Positions 36,283 through 48,856 of a DNA stretch of 64,000 bases are shown in pieces. The translations under genes and the position numbers were made by a program. The DNA is taken from positions 21,312 through 85,311 of the forward strand of contig KN834881.1 in assembly GCA_000827265.1 (NCBI GenBank), in the 5' to 3' direction. The DNA comes from Collybiopsis luxurians FD-317 M1. Taxonomy: Eukaryota; Basidiomycota; Agaricomycetes; Agaricales; Omphalotaceae. Numbering within the stretch: position 1 is the stretch's first letter; each line of letters begins with the position of its first letter. The notes beneath the pieces are model-generated. The model was given only the letters and a program-made list of their open reading frames with translations. It made no database searches and was not told the DNA's origin.

Positions 36283-39200
36283 AAACCTCATGCAAATGGA
36301 CTCTGAGATGCAGCACCAATGGGTCAAATCTGTTCATTCTAGCTGAGGCAGCTGAAGACAATGAGGAAGTCAAATGCAAATTACCTGACAAGCTCAATTT
36401 TGAAGAGGAAGATGATGAAGCCTTTGATAAACATCTAGCGGATGAGCTCCACAACTATGCATTTGCCAACCTTCTCCCTCCTTCTGCAGGTACATTGCAT
36501 ATGATCAAAGATGCACACGGCTTTTGGAACCCCACAGTGTTCAACAATATTGAAGTGCAGTATACCCACTCCAATGGATTTAGGTACTACAGCATTCAAT
36601 CACCAACACCCCCTCCTCTCCCTGAAATCTCCTCTCAGAGTGAGAGTCTGATGGTCCATCCCAACTTGATTTTTGTTCTGAGCGCTTCAGCAGAACTCAA
36701 ATCTCCTGCATTACTTGTAAATGGCACCATGGAGGTGGAGGCAGAGGTGGAGGTGGGGGCAGGGCTGGAGGTGAAGGGGGGGATGAGGGTGAAGAGGAGG
36801 GCAAGGGTGAGGGCAGGGGGGGAGGATGGGGAGAATGACGAGGGGGTTTTTGAAGCAGATTCAGAACTGGATGTGGATCCAAGTCTGGCTGGTTTCTATG
36901 ATCAGCTTCGACAGATACAATATGAACATCCAGGCCCTTCATTTTTACAGAACTTCACTGTTTTCCATGTATGATGCCATGTAAGTCACATTAGTTTTAT
37001 TGTCAGCAACAGAGACTCAAAGGTCCAAATAGAGAGGTTTTGAGAAGAGCATTATTAAAACCATACAATCTGATATTCTCAACAGTAACCAATATCTATA
37101 TGACCCTCATGCTGCCACTGCACTGAATCACTTAATCCTTACAGCATTTGCCTCCCATCAATGAGGGTGGCTATATCTAATGTGTTGGAATATGTCCCCC
37201 AATAACATGCGTCTCGCTATGTACCTTCACAGTATCAACAGCTTTTACTTTCCCCACATTCCTATCATCACAGCCTCCATGTCCAATGTGTGTCCTTGAC
37301 AACCTCATGCCTCTGTGTCCTTGAAAGGGAAGAAGCAAGAAACCAAGTCTGACAACCAGGATGATCCCCCCTCTTTGAACCCACAAGAGCGGGTATATTC
37401 CAATGTCCCTGCTCTGCAACACTCAATGCAATTGGAGATGCCTGTTCATTATGCAGTTGCTGGCATAACACTGGAGTGAGATCCCAAATCCAAATCTCAA
37501 TGCAAGTTTTGTCCTGGAGACTGGGTACAAATAACAAGTGGCTACAATAAGGGAGATCTGGCTCTTGTTTCTGTGCCAGATCTGTGGATGGACTATGATT
37601 CTGCCCAGGTACCAATCCTTCTCCTGCCGCATCTTCTGAGAAGCCCAGGGGACTCACTTTGTTATGAAGCAATTTCTCTATGGCCTCCTCCTTTGCCATT
37701 ATTTTTCAATGAAGCTGTTGCTCTTGGGCAGGAGATGAACTTTGAAGTTGTAATGCTCAATTGCTACCATACCGGGTGCTCCAAGAAATATCTGTGTGGT
37801 CACCTTTGAGGATTTCTGTATGATGACATGCTGTTGTGCGGCAGGCTTCTAGCCTTGCAAAAAAAACTGCGGTATTTATCTGCTGCCCCTCCCTCAACTA
37901 TAGATCCTGACATCTTTGAGTGTTTTGCACATTCCCAACATCCTGCTGTACAAGGCTCATGGCTTCAGATGCCTATTCCTTTGACTTGGTCTTTTTTCAA
38001 AGGAGAGGAGGTTCGCATCTTTGAACCATTCAGATGTGAATACACAGGCCCTCTTCTTCCAAAAAGCTGTCACAGTACTATCGGCACCCTCCAGATGGTT
38101 CAATCCACCTCCTGCAAGGTAGCTTTCAGGCTCAAAGTTTTCTCTTTGCCCACTGTCCTCTTACAGAAACACTTTGGTAATATGCATATCATGTTTATAC
38201 CATCTATTGATGGCCTTGGTCTGGTAATGGAAAGTAATACTTTGCATTCTTCAGCCTCCATGCTTCTGAACAATGCAACCGTACAGCAGCTGGAGCAGCA
38301 GGCCAAGGAGGAAAGCTTAACTCACTTGCTGAATAATGAGCTCTTCTCATCAACAGTGATTGAGCCAGTGCAGAGCTTTGCTCTGAACTCTGTGTATAAG
38401 GCTCTGTCCTCGACTGACATTGGTAATATTTCCTCATCTGTAGCTACCATGATCCAGCTGGTTCCTTCTCAAAATTTTCCATTGCCTGAATCATTACAAG
38501 ATGAATTATTACAAGAATTTTGCACACGCTGGGCTCCATGGATTGGTATGGAGATCATGGTTACAAAACACACTGTTAGAAAAGGCTATCGGGGGGTAGT
38601 AATTCATGTTCAATGAAACAATGGCTGTGTCAGTGGTTTGGCTGTAAACGTTCATTACAATATCATGACTGTGGGAGACAAATGGCTGGACTACAATGTA
38701 GTTCAGAATGCCGAGTAAGATCACATCTCCATCACATTTAGTTTCTCATTCGCTCATGCTCATACACAGATCTTTGCGCTTTCTTCATGATTCAACATAC
38801 TCTGGACTAGACAGCTATTATCACTTTTGTACAGGGTATATTCCCACATATACAGAGGTGCAAGCCGCCGCTATTGAAATGCATGATGTCAAGCGACATG
38901 CTAATATACTTTATGAAAAGGTGGTGGAGGCTGATGCTGAGGAGTACGAGAGCCAACTTAGAAGCCTGCTGCTCCTAGATTCACTGCCACCTGACAAGTG
39001 AATTCTTAATCCCATCTGGCATTTCTCTTTGCACGATCTAGAATTTTATGTCCAAATTCACCATGGTCCATACGCCAATGAAAATGATCAACTTGTTCAC
39101 CTTGCCCTCTCTGGTAGTAGACTCCAAGTTCATATGTCTTTGAATCAAAAGGACAAGTGAAAAAGCAAGTTTGTCGAAATCTGTCTGGAGGACATACGTG

Positions 39201-39751
39201 ATATTCCTGTGGGTGGAGTGCATACCAAGAAGGTCAGCCAGAAGGCATATGATGCAAGGGGTCTTTATCTCATCGCTGATGCTAACGACATCAAACTTTA
39301 TCACTATGTTGGCAAACTGGTCCATAGAATCTGCAATATGGCCCACAATGACAATGGCAATGTGCTCTGTGGCAATGGCTTGTACTTTGTCCAGAGGGTA
39401 AATCTCTATCCAATACCAGGAAAAGTCAGTTACGAGGAGGAAGTGATGGTCGATGAGAGGCCATTTGCAATCGATTATTCCTTCCTCCTACTTGTTCACC
39501 TTTCAGCTACCCTAAATGCCACTGGTAACTGGAAGATGTACAATATCAGGACAGAGTTCAAGGGATGGACATTGCCAGCTGACAAACCAAATGGGCAGGA
39601 GAACAGTTGTGTTACAAAATGCAGGAAGGCTGAGATTACTGCGAGCGTGCATGGTTTAGCTGAACAGATTGAGAGAGCTTGGACAGGAAGAGGTCAAACT
39701 CCTCCCCCACAGCCTGGACTGGTCAATTGGAAATCTGTATTGCTGATCTGA
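36283..39751 (+). pseudogene. KOW-motif (Spt5/NusG-like) protein gene, transposon-linked, with nonsense codons
   Basis: A multi-exon remnant. The N-terminal part is acidic (EAAEDNEEVK, NFEEEDDEAFDKHLADEL near 36340-36460). 36495-36974 includes FWNPTVFNNIEVQY and a purine-rich repeat. A KOW-like motif, GDWVQITSGYNKGDLALV, lies near 37518-37571 and is followed by ILLLPHL, as in Spt5-type KOW modules. A second one, KGYRGVVIHV, is near 38582-38611. 39190-39751 encodes GLYLIADANDIKLYHY and LVNWKSVLLI. In-frame TGA codons follow VVIHVQ (about 38614) and NQKDK (about 39157), so the gene looks dead. In eukaryotes KOW modules bind RNA polymerase or nucleic acid, so a role in the element's life cycle is a guess. 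It lies just upstream of the KDZ transposase in the same direction. Confidence 0.55.
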
Positions 39752-40533
39752 AGTTGGACTTAGACTTACTAGCTACAGACGTTGGATATATACACTGACT
39801 TTACTATGCCTGTCCCTTGATATGTTACTCTTTTGTTTTATTTGCATCTGCCACCTAGCCTACTGCCAAAAGTATGTTAACATTAACTAAGTTCAATGAT
39901 AAGTACCCTAATATGCTCTGTTTTGGCTTGAATTGGAAGTGAAGATTCCTAATACTTGCTTTGCAATGCAAGAAACCAAGGTGTCCGAAATGACATTAAA
40001 CTACTGCACGCAGAGCATGCACTTTGGGCCAACAATGTGGGTTTCAGGAAATTCTACAAAAAAAGGAACAATGCTATTGTGTGTGTTGACTGTACTTGTC
40101 TTCAAGGTCATACTGACTTGAACAGATTCTTTCCCTCCTTTCTCAGTAACTGGTGTTTGCAATGATGTTAAACTATTGTTGCAATGTGAATTGATTATAA
40201 AAAAAAATAAGTTGAGTATGCTGCCATTGTCAAGTCCACTCAACTCTCATCCCACTTTCAGGCTACTCTATGCCACACCCTCAACCATGAAAAGCCAACT
40301 TGGTCTCGAACCCTGAACCACTTTCAACTCCTTCACATTCTGCCTATAATCTGTTCCCCAGCTCTCCTCACTCTTGGTCACTGTCAAAGAGAGGGAAGCC
40401 AATACTTTACCTCCCGAATGGACAAGCAATGTCTCAACACCCCTTTCTGCCCATCCCAACTGGTCAGTTTGGGTTTTTAGAGTGACCAAATGATGATCAA
40501 GGATATGTACAAGAACACCCTCATAGTGAAGAG

Positions 40534-43500
40534 GTGTCAGAAGATCCTGTGGCAACTGCAACACCACTTCTGCCTATTCCAATGTCTCATCAGCAAAAGT
40601 GCCATGCTCAGGCAGCACAATGGGAGATTGATGTTATTCCATTTCTGATAGCACTGTACATGAAATATTTGAAGGATTCAGCAAACCTGGCCCAGGAACC
40701 ACAGCTGGAAGTGCTAGAGTGTATTTGTATAAACCAGCCAATGGATCTTGAGGTTCTAGTGGTTCAATTTAACAGTGCGTTGGTTTGAGCTGCTTCCATT
40801 GTTTACGGTACTTATGATAATCTAGAAATTTAGAGAATCATTATATGATACTGCGCTTGTTGGCCAGTGGCAATCCAGCTTATTGAGCGCAGACTCTTTG
40901 GGTGTGCTCCACTATGTCCAACTTTGGCTGTCGATATATGACTGCTAGACTTTGTTACTTGCCTTTTCTACTGAATTGCTCCAAATGTCACCACTGTTTC
41001 AGCTACTATTGAAGAATTTTTGAAAGTACAAGGATTTCAGTTGTGTGGCCAGGTATTATATTTCAAGCACACAGCTTCCTGTATGTTAATGTCTATCCAG
41101 GATATGCTGCAATGTTGCTTCGCCAACTGTCTCCACTGGTTTAACGTTCTTCAATTATGCGCCAGTCAAGTAGTTGAAGCCACTGTACTTAAATCACAGA
41201 GGAGACTTCAGCAAGGTGTTGCAGAGCACAGTGGATTAGACACCTTTCGCAGGACACAACTTCCTACCATTGACAAGGAGGAGGAGGAGGAGGAGGAGGA
41301 GTATGAATGGATTGGAATTGATGACCCACCATCATTAGTGGACTCTACTAGCAATGGTAGACTGAGTCCTACAAAGCAAGTTCATACAGAGGAACAACCG
41401 TTTGAACTTCCGAGCTGACCTTCAGACTATCTCAGAGCCCAGTGTCTGCTATGCTTCGGTGGGGAATCCAGCTTCAAGGAAGGGTTAGTCTGTCTTGTTG
41501 TATCACACCATGTACAATACTGACCTTTTGCTCCAGGTTCAGTGTGATAGTGGAGATGGATGCCTGCTTTACGCAGAAGCATAACAAGCAAAGTACCGTA
41601 GACCCTCTGATTAAACACCCCTCTAGTGTCTTTATTTCACCTGAAAAAGTGGCTATTTGGCAGGAATTTGTAGAGACTGTGCAGCCAACAACCAAAGGCC
41701 AATGTCAAAAAGACAAACTGGAAGCACCTCCGGAAGACAATTGCTATGAGGGCCCCCTCAAAGTACTGAATTCCACCTTAGACACTTGTGAGAATAGTTT
41801 CACAGCTGCCAATGGTGACAGACAGAAGGCGAGCATGCAATTTTTTGACTCCACTGCACTGATGGGTTTACTGTGCTGCCACAACCGAGTTTTGTTCCTT
41901 GTCAATATGACTACTCCCAGTAAATGCCAGCACTACGCATTCTCTCTGATTGAAGAACTCTTCAAACATCTGCCTTCAAGCTACACCATAGGGATTCTGT
42001 ATGACATTGTTTGCACGCTGGACAGCAGCTGCATAAAATGGGACTTTTTGAAAGAATATTGAGAGAGGATTGGTTTTGCAATTTCAGTCTTTCATGCGTT
42101 CAGTCATGGGTGGGCAGGCCAGTGCATTTATCACCCTCAGAAGTGGGTTGGCTTTGGTCTCTCTGATGGAGAAGGATGTGAGAGATTTTGGCACTCGATT
42201 AGTTGGCTTATCACATATCTGAGGGTATGTGGGGTGAGTTTTGTTTGTGCTAGATGGCCAGGTACATAAGTCGTACATAAGTCTGATCATTATTTTAGCA
42301 TTATATCCAGCTGCTCACATTGAACTCCCAAATTCAACATGATGATTGCTATAGTCTTGCTGGATTTGGCACGTGGCTCACTTGGAAATGGAAGGCCGCT
42401 AAAGCAAAATGGGAGAAGGGGAATGAAGATGTTTTGTTCTCTATATGCACCCTGCAGTTTCTGTGTGAACAGTAGGAGCTACAGGTGGTGTCTCAAATGT
42501 GCCCACTTCCCTGTATGCATGTTTTTGATTCGTAGATCAGCGAACTAATCCATAGGGCATCTATCTAGGCCAATCATAATCCTCAGGCAAAAAGAAGATC
42601 AAGAAGGCTCTCCAACTACACAAGGCCTGAGATATGCTTCAGGACAGCATTCGGCATCTTGAGGATATCATGACAGACCTATCAGCCAAGCAGTATGAGG
42701 TCCTTGAGGCTCAGGCAAAGCTGCAGGTTCAACACAAGAAGCTTGCTTGAGTGACCAAAGACCTTGCCACTCAAGAATGCACATTAGGTGTTAGTGGGAG
42801 AAAGGAGTACTGACATCTTGCTTCGAGCCTGTATATTAACTTGCGAATGAATGCTCCAGCTGTCAAGGAGCATTTGCACCAGAAGTTGCAGGCCCATAAA
42901 TTTGAGAGGGACAGATTAGAATGCTCTTTTCATCATCAACTCAATAGTAAGTTGCTTCTTCACTGCCCCTTGCATGTGACCTCACTGTATCCTCCAGCAT
43001 CCAAATGGAAACTCCATAATCACACAGAGCAAACAGTCAAATGCTGCAATCTGGGCATTCAATCACTGGCCCAGAAGTATAATAGACTCTGTGCAAAGAT
43101 AGAGGAGCTAATCAAAACTCACCCCACCCCTGCAAATGCTGTGGCGCCTAAGCCAATACCAACCAAAGAATTATTCTCACTTGATATCAACAATTTGATT
43201 TGGGATGATTTTGGTCTTGGGGATGGCGATGATGAAGGTAACCCTCCCCTTTGGGCATCTGATGAACAGGTTCAGGCTGGAATCCACAGCATCCTGCTGA
43301 GGGACAGATGCGATGAAGAGCTTCTGCAATTAAAGCACAAGCATGGAGTGCTCCATGAGTGGTTCAGTGAAGAATGGACAGTGATTATACATGCGATAAC
43401 TAATACTCAAGGTATGAAGTATTCATTGATTGGTATATACCACTGACAATTGTTTAGACCTGCATGTTCTGCATCAACTGTGTCAGTGTTGTCAAAACCT

Positions 43501-43750
43501 GGTTCTCTTGTGTGTCCTGTGGAAGAAGGCATTGTTGGCAATACTGGAGCTGAAGATGATGGAATCTTGGGGGCCAACAGAAGATGAGCTGGAGGCAATG
43601 CAATCGGAATTGTACTTAGATAAAGTCAAGGACAATGAGGAAGAGGATGGTGAGCATGAGAAACCAGATGAAGATGAGTTAGATATTGGGCTCTTAGAGT
43701 ATATAGATGCAGTTGATGTCACTGAAAGTTTGGAAGAGGGCAATGTTTAG
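40534..43750 (+). pseudogene. KDZ (Kyakuja-Dileera-Zisupton) transposase, degenerate
   Basis: Motifs run in the family order. IEEFLKVQGFQLCGQ and HWFNVLQLCASQVVEA (41010-41190) come first. LRAQCLLCFGGE is a Cys motif near 41430. After a 55-nt intron (about 41483-41536) comes VEMDACFTQKHNKQS with the first catalytic Asp, then SVFISPEKVAIWQEFVE. TLDTCENSFTAANGDRQKAS and NMTTPSKCQHYAFSLIE follow, then ILYDIVCTLDSSCIKWDFL. SDGEGCERFWHSISWLI carries the Glu near 42180. The C-terminal coiled region lies at 42841-43446 (KFERDRLE, VAPKPIPTKELFSLD, DRCDEELLQLKHKH) and the acidic tail at 43500-43750. A TGA at about 42060 breaks FLKEY*ERIGFA. Several joints in 42290-42840 are unclear. The start is uncertain because similarity begins near AQWEIDVIPFLIALYMKYL. 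Confidence 0.85.
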
Positions 43751-44338
43751 GACTTTCACATGCGCTCATTAAATAATACTTAATGGAATACTTTACATTT
43801 ATCTGCCTCTTATGATTCTTACAATTGTATTTTGATGATATATGTTGTGCTTCATACACTGTAGTACTACAGTGCAGTGGTGTTAATGTTTATGCTTAAT
43901 GATAGAATTTACCTTGGTCAGCACCATTACTTTATTTGGAAATTCTATTACTTATTTTAGATACTTAGTGGATTAATGCTTCACTGTCATTTGCGGATGT
44001 GTTGTCCAGACTTAGGGGCTCCTGTTAGCCATGTTTCTACTACTATCTGAATACATACCTTCTTTATGATACAATGATTATAGACTCAGTGTTCCCTTTT
44101 TCCCTCAGACCTCGGAGGCCTCTTCACTCCGCCTCTTTGCACTTACACCGAATTAGGTTCTACCTATCTTCAAAGGTCAGTAATGAATGTATTGGAAGGT
44201 TGCCAACTTGGGAAAATATTATGTCAGATGGCCCAAAAAGTTTTTTTATTGTAACTCTGATGATAATGATAATGTATCTGTGTGTGACTAGAAAATTTTG
44301 TTAGATAGAACTTTGATGGTAGGTACTATACAGCTACT
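43751..44338. other. No clear gene downstream of the KDZ gene
   Basis: AT-rich sequence with only short frames. Probably the 3' end of the KDZ element, but no terminal repeat was identified. Confidence 0.4.
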
Positions 44339-45165
44339 TGGATAGTCCCCATCTGGGACATCCAGGTTGCTGGATAGTCCAGAATAGTCCAAGCTAAGAT
44401 TAAACAGGGAGTCTCCACATCATGAAACAGAGGGGAGGCTCTCCTCACAAGGATATAAATCATAATACTTATTCATTATAAGATTGACAACCCAAACAAA
44501 AGATTGCATTGACCAGTATTCAATAAAAAAGGGCCATCTCACTGTGGCATACACTTTCATAGTCAGGACTGGGTTACTCCAACCTCCAATTTCAGTTTGA
44601 TCATTTTGTCCAAGTGTTTTGCTTCAATGCAATGCATTATCAATGGGGACAAATGAATATATGTGAATGAGGAGAAGTGTGGTTCTTACAAAGAAACTAA
44701 AGCTTTATTCTCATACTGACAGGGATTGACTCACTCATCCCAATGTATTTGTGCATCAGTCTTACTAAAGGAGTCAAATTGAGAAGAGGTGTAAGCCGAA
44801 AAGAACTAACAGAATATATGGTGGCTGTGGCCAGTCACAAAGAGTGAGAAACATAGGTCAGAAATATATTAATATATATAAGAAAATTTAGGTATACCTA
44901 GAACTACCGGATAATATCTGAGCCTACCTGCCAGCCATTCCTTTACCATTACCCACCCATTTTTGCCACTTTTAGTTATTAGTACATTGGATATTGGGTG
45001 TTTCCAACTACAAAGGAATACAAATTGCTGCTAGTTCTTTGCAGTGTGTAATGAAATGCATAATAACTGAATGTTCCACTGCTGGATAATCCAGCCTAAT
45101 TGGATATATCTTATTGGATTATCCAGGTATTTGAGGCTTGGGATATCCCAGGGATTTGAAGCCTC
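44339..45165. repeat. MITE-like segment with GGATAGTCC / GGATTATCC ends
   Basis: The left end has GGATAGTCCCCATCTGGGACATCC and CTGGATAGTCCAGAATAGTCC. The right end, read on the other strand, has CTGGGATATCCC and CTGGATAATCCAATAAG. These are weakly inverted termini around AT-rich non-coding DNA, with no confirmed target duplication. Confidence 0.4.
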
Positions 45166-45679
45166 TTAGGATAAACATTTTCAGGTCACTTTTTCCCTAG
45201 CATGGTTGATTGATATAGGTGACTGAGGTGTCAGAGTCATCTAATCCACCAGCTTTGCATCCACTGGTCACAATCTCTGCGTTGAAGGTGCCCAAAAGCA
45301 GGCTCAAGTCCTTTTGAGCATGCTGTACTTGATGAGCAAAACTCTTCATTGGACTATTCCCTATGAGCCCTTTTCCATAGACCTCTCCTCTTTTTCAATG
45401 CATATTATGATAATCTCATGCACATCTGATGATCCTCAAATGGCAAAACTTGACACCAGAAGCAACAAAGCGTCCCCTGATACATTTGTGTTTGAAACCT
45501 AATATCATTTTTTATGGAGGAAATGTCTTCAGATGCCGGAGAGGATGAGCAATGTGCATAATATATGTTCAAATCGAGCTTGTCTGACTTCCTCATTATG
45601 CTGATCTCCATCTCTTCACTATGCAGATTTCTTTTTGAGTATTTCCTACATGCAATGTACAGCTGTCTGTATATTTAAT

Positions 45680-47680
45680 CACTATGACTGGTTCAATTTT
45701 TCTTGGTCATAATTATTACTGTAAATATATTCATAGTAAATAATTATTTTCAACTGAAAAAATACTCGGAATTTGGACCTTTTTTTGCCTGAAACCATAA
45801 TCAAAAAAAAAGATGGCAATTAAAATTGAATTTCAGTTGAAAAAAGATTTGTTATTCCCTTGTAATTTCAATTGTTAAAAGACATCAATTTCAGCCATTA
45901 TTGTTTCCAAATTTCACCTGTAAAGGCTTTTGAATTTCCTTTGTTATTTAATTTAGATTTTGCTGGCAATTAAATTCTTTTTTCAGCTAAAAAAAGACTC
46001 AATCTTTGTTTCTTTTTTCAGTTGTAAAATGATTGTAATTACACCTGGGGAAACACAATGGGCAGGTCCTGGCTGGACCCGCCAGGTTCAGCCCAGGACC
46101 AGGTGGGAAACTTGGCTGAGTAATCAGAGAGTGCCCAAGGTGAGTGCTCACAGTTTTCCAATTTCAAAAACCCTGCCCGCACAAAGTTTATGTAAGCTCT
46201 CACACTGATATAGGCATTCAGGCAGTTTGATTAGGTTGGTTAGGGTTTTGCATGCCGCAGGCATGCCCAGCTAGCTGGTTAGGGTTTGGTTAGGGTTGGT
46301 TAGCAGTTAGGATGGGGGTTAGGGGGTGGGGCCCCCATGGTTAGGGTTCGGGGTTGAGGATAATGAAAAAAAAGTTCCAAGTTCATATTCACATGCTATG
46401 GTAGATAAGCCTAAAATGGTCAAGATAAGATTGATAAGCTTATGTAAAGTTTATGCAGGCAGGATACTCCCCAATTTCTTGCTGGAATCAATCCTTGCAT
46501 AATCCCATCTCTGCAGCTCTGGGGAAATGAAAAATAATCAGAATGCAAGTACTTCAATAGACTATCATTCACTGAGAAGCTAAATTTTATTTTGATTAGA
46601 GTCTCATTTGTCACATTGTGTATGAAAGCCCTGGGTCACCTTTTCAGTGGCAAAGATGCTCCATGAATTAGTAGAGCATTATCATTGGCCTTTTTGACAC
46701 TGAACCTCTACTAATGCATTGTATATTCCCTTCCACCCTTTCGCCACTTCTTGCCACTGTATATTTGCCACATCACTTTACAGTAGTGCTGTCAGGCTGT
46801 TTAAAGACTTCTTTGACCTAGGTAATAATATTGTGAAGATTGTGAAGGCTGACATGCAAATAACATTGCTGTTCTCCTATTTCATTGCACTTCTCTGCAT
46901 AGAGTTGGCCATAGTGGTCAATACTGGAATGAAAGCTATAAGAATGCTGGAAATTGAGCAAGAGTAGCAACAAACTTACAAGTCTAGGTACTTATTGACT
47001 AATAGTATTACATCAACATAATAAAATTGTACTATCCTTGATCAAGAAAGAAACATAGACCAAGGCACAGGCCAAGGGCAAAAAGACCTTATTTCTCCAT
47101 GGAACTGGACTCTAGCTTTTGAGCATCTTAGCCACTTATTCTTTATTATTTCTGCAAAGCTATAGAGAAGGGATTGGGAGAGGATTCAACAAGAAGTTGA
47201 GCAAAGCTGTGAGTACTCACCTTGGGCACTCTCTGATTACTCAGCCAAGTTTCCCACCTGGTCCTGGGCTGAACCTGGCGGGTCCAGCCAGGACCTGCCT
47301 ATTGTATTTCCCCAGGCATAATTACAATCATTTTACAACCAAAAAAAGAAACAAAGATTGAGTCTTTTTTTGGCTGAAAAAAGAATTTAATTGCCAGCAA
47401 AATCTAAATTAAATAACAAAGGAAATTCAAAAGCCTTTACAGGCAAAATTTGGAAACAATAATGGCCGAAATTGATGTCTTTTATCAATTGAAATTAAAA
47501 GGGAATAACAAATCCTTTTTTGACTGAAATTCAATTTTAATTGCCATCTTTTTTTTTGATTATGGTTTCGGGTGAAAAAAGGTCCGAATTCCGAGTATTT
47601 TTTTGGTCAAAAATAATTATTTATTACAAATCTATTTACGGTAATAATTACAGCTGAGAAAAATCAGACCAATCATAGTG
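45680..47680. mobile_element. CACTA-ended foldback element with 474-bp inverted arms
   Basis: Begins CACTATGACTGGT and ends with its complement ...ATCATAGTG. The arms 45680-46153 and 47207-47680 are inverted copies, diverged but gap-poor over their whole length. AAT flanks both sides (45677-45679 and 47681-47683). Spacer 1 at about 5890-5900 shows the empty site with a single AAT (TTTTAATCGATAAT), which confirms a 3-bp target duplication. CACTA ends plus a 3-bp duplication fit the CACTA/EnSpm (CMC) group. No transposase is inside, so it is non-autonomous. Confidence 0.9.
46225..46355 (+). repeat. Interstitial telomere-like GGTTAGGG repeats
   Basis: Degenerate repeats of GGTTAGGGTT, GGTTAGGGTTTGGTTAGGG and GGTTAGGGTTCGGGG. 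They lie in the loop of the CACTA foldback element, next to a short GCATGCC/GGCATGC palindrome. TTAGGG is the telomere unit of many fungi. The array is too irregular to be a true telomere. Confidence 0.7.
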
Positions 47681-48856
47681 AATTGATAATTCACATTCAT
47701 TATCCAAGCTCAAGATTCCATTAAACCTGCCCATTCAAGATTATGCCTCTTTCTTTTACTTCTTGCCATTCCTTGCGCATTTACACATAATAGCGCCACT
47801 AAAGGGAGAGTACACAGGATCTCATAAGTGTGCACTCCACTTTGATATCAAAGATTTGATGGAGACTCACAAAAATCAATGCATCATAGATTTTCAGGAT
47901 TGGGATTTGAGGTAAGCCTGATACTCCTTTGGATAGTTATATCCTCGATCCCATTCTAAATGCTCAAACTATAGGATGACTTGCATGTAGTTTGCACAAC
48001 TCTCCCCATTTACCTTTTCCATCTTAAATCTGACATACGGCATTGGAAGAAAAACTTGAATCTAATCTGCTCAAACAACTGCAAATTATTCAGTGCACCA
48101 CTAATGACAGACTGCAGGGAACTCAGAGTATTCATAATGGCTTGCAGCTGTGTATCCAATCTCAAATGAAGGGTCACTTGTGATTAGCAGGTATCAAGTG
48201 GATTTGATGCTCAGGAGGATGATTCAAGGAATGGGCATGAAGGGATGCTCCCTCTGATCTCATTTGGTTTCTTTGTCAAGTTAATCCCATCATTTCTGCC
48301 TACAGTTTCTATGTATTCTTCTACATACGAATGTCAATGTATCTCATAATTTCAGTCTTAACCCATCACTTCTGCTCTGTCTTCCTTCAGCAGTGATATT
48401 TCAACCATTGCTGTCATAACTGCTGTATTTGGCAACCCTCAATGGAAAAGCTGTAGATGGCATAGAGCTAGTCAAAGATGATGCTGATACTGGATGTGAG
48501 CATCCAGATCCGGAAGACCTTTGCCTGGGATAGCTGAGGAGAAGCCCTTGTCCTTGAAGTAAGGCCAGAAAATGATGTATAATAGCATCTTCAAAGGTCA
48601 AAAATGCCTGTGGCATTAGTCCACATGGGCCTGAGGCAGGATACATGGAGGGTCTGGTGGGAGTATGACACGTTGGAGCAAGGGAGATGGATTGAATTTT
48701 GCCCTAGTTGACAATAGCACGAGGAGAGGACAATGCTCTGCCAATGGATTGTAGGCATTGTCAGCATATGGAGAACATGTACTCTGATTGCCATTGTACC
48801 TGTACATAGACACATTTAAAAGAGGTGAGGCATTTAAGTCTTCTCTATAACCAGTA

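Larger units (their letters stand above)
27830..45190. other. About 17 kb of nested transposon insertions in spacer 2
   Basis: No counterpart exists in spacers 1 or 3. Removing this block and the foldback element at 45680-47680 restores spacer 2 to about 6.2 kb, the size of the other spacers. Edges are approximate and no target duplication was identified. Contents are listed separately: Plavaka-like, KOW and KDZ genes, a palindrome and a MITE-like tail. 28081-28970 and 43751-44320 hold nothing I recognise. Confidence 0.65.

Noticed and set aside
36697..36942. Pro/Ser-rich minus-strand frame
   Set aside because: Antisense of a purine-rich Glu/Gly/Val coding repeat in the KOW gene.
46225..46355. 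True telomere
   Set aside because: The units are irregular, few and enclosed within a transposon loop with unique sequence on both sides.
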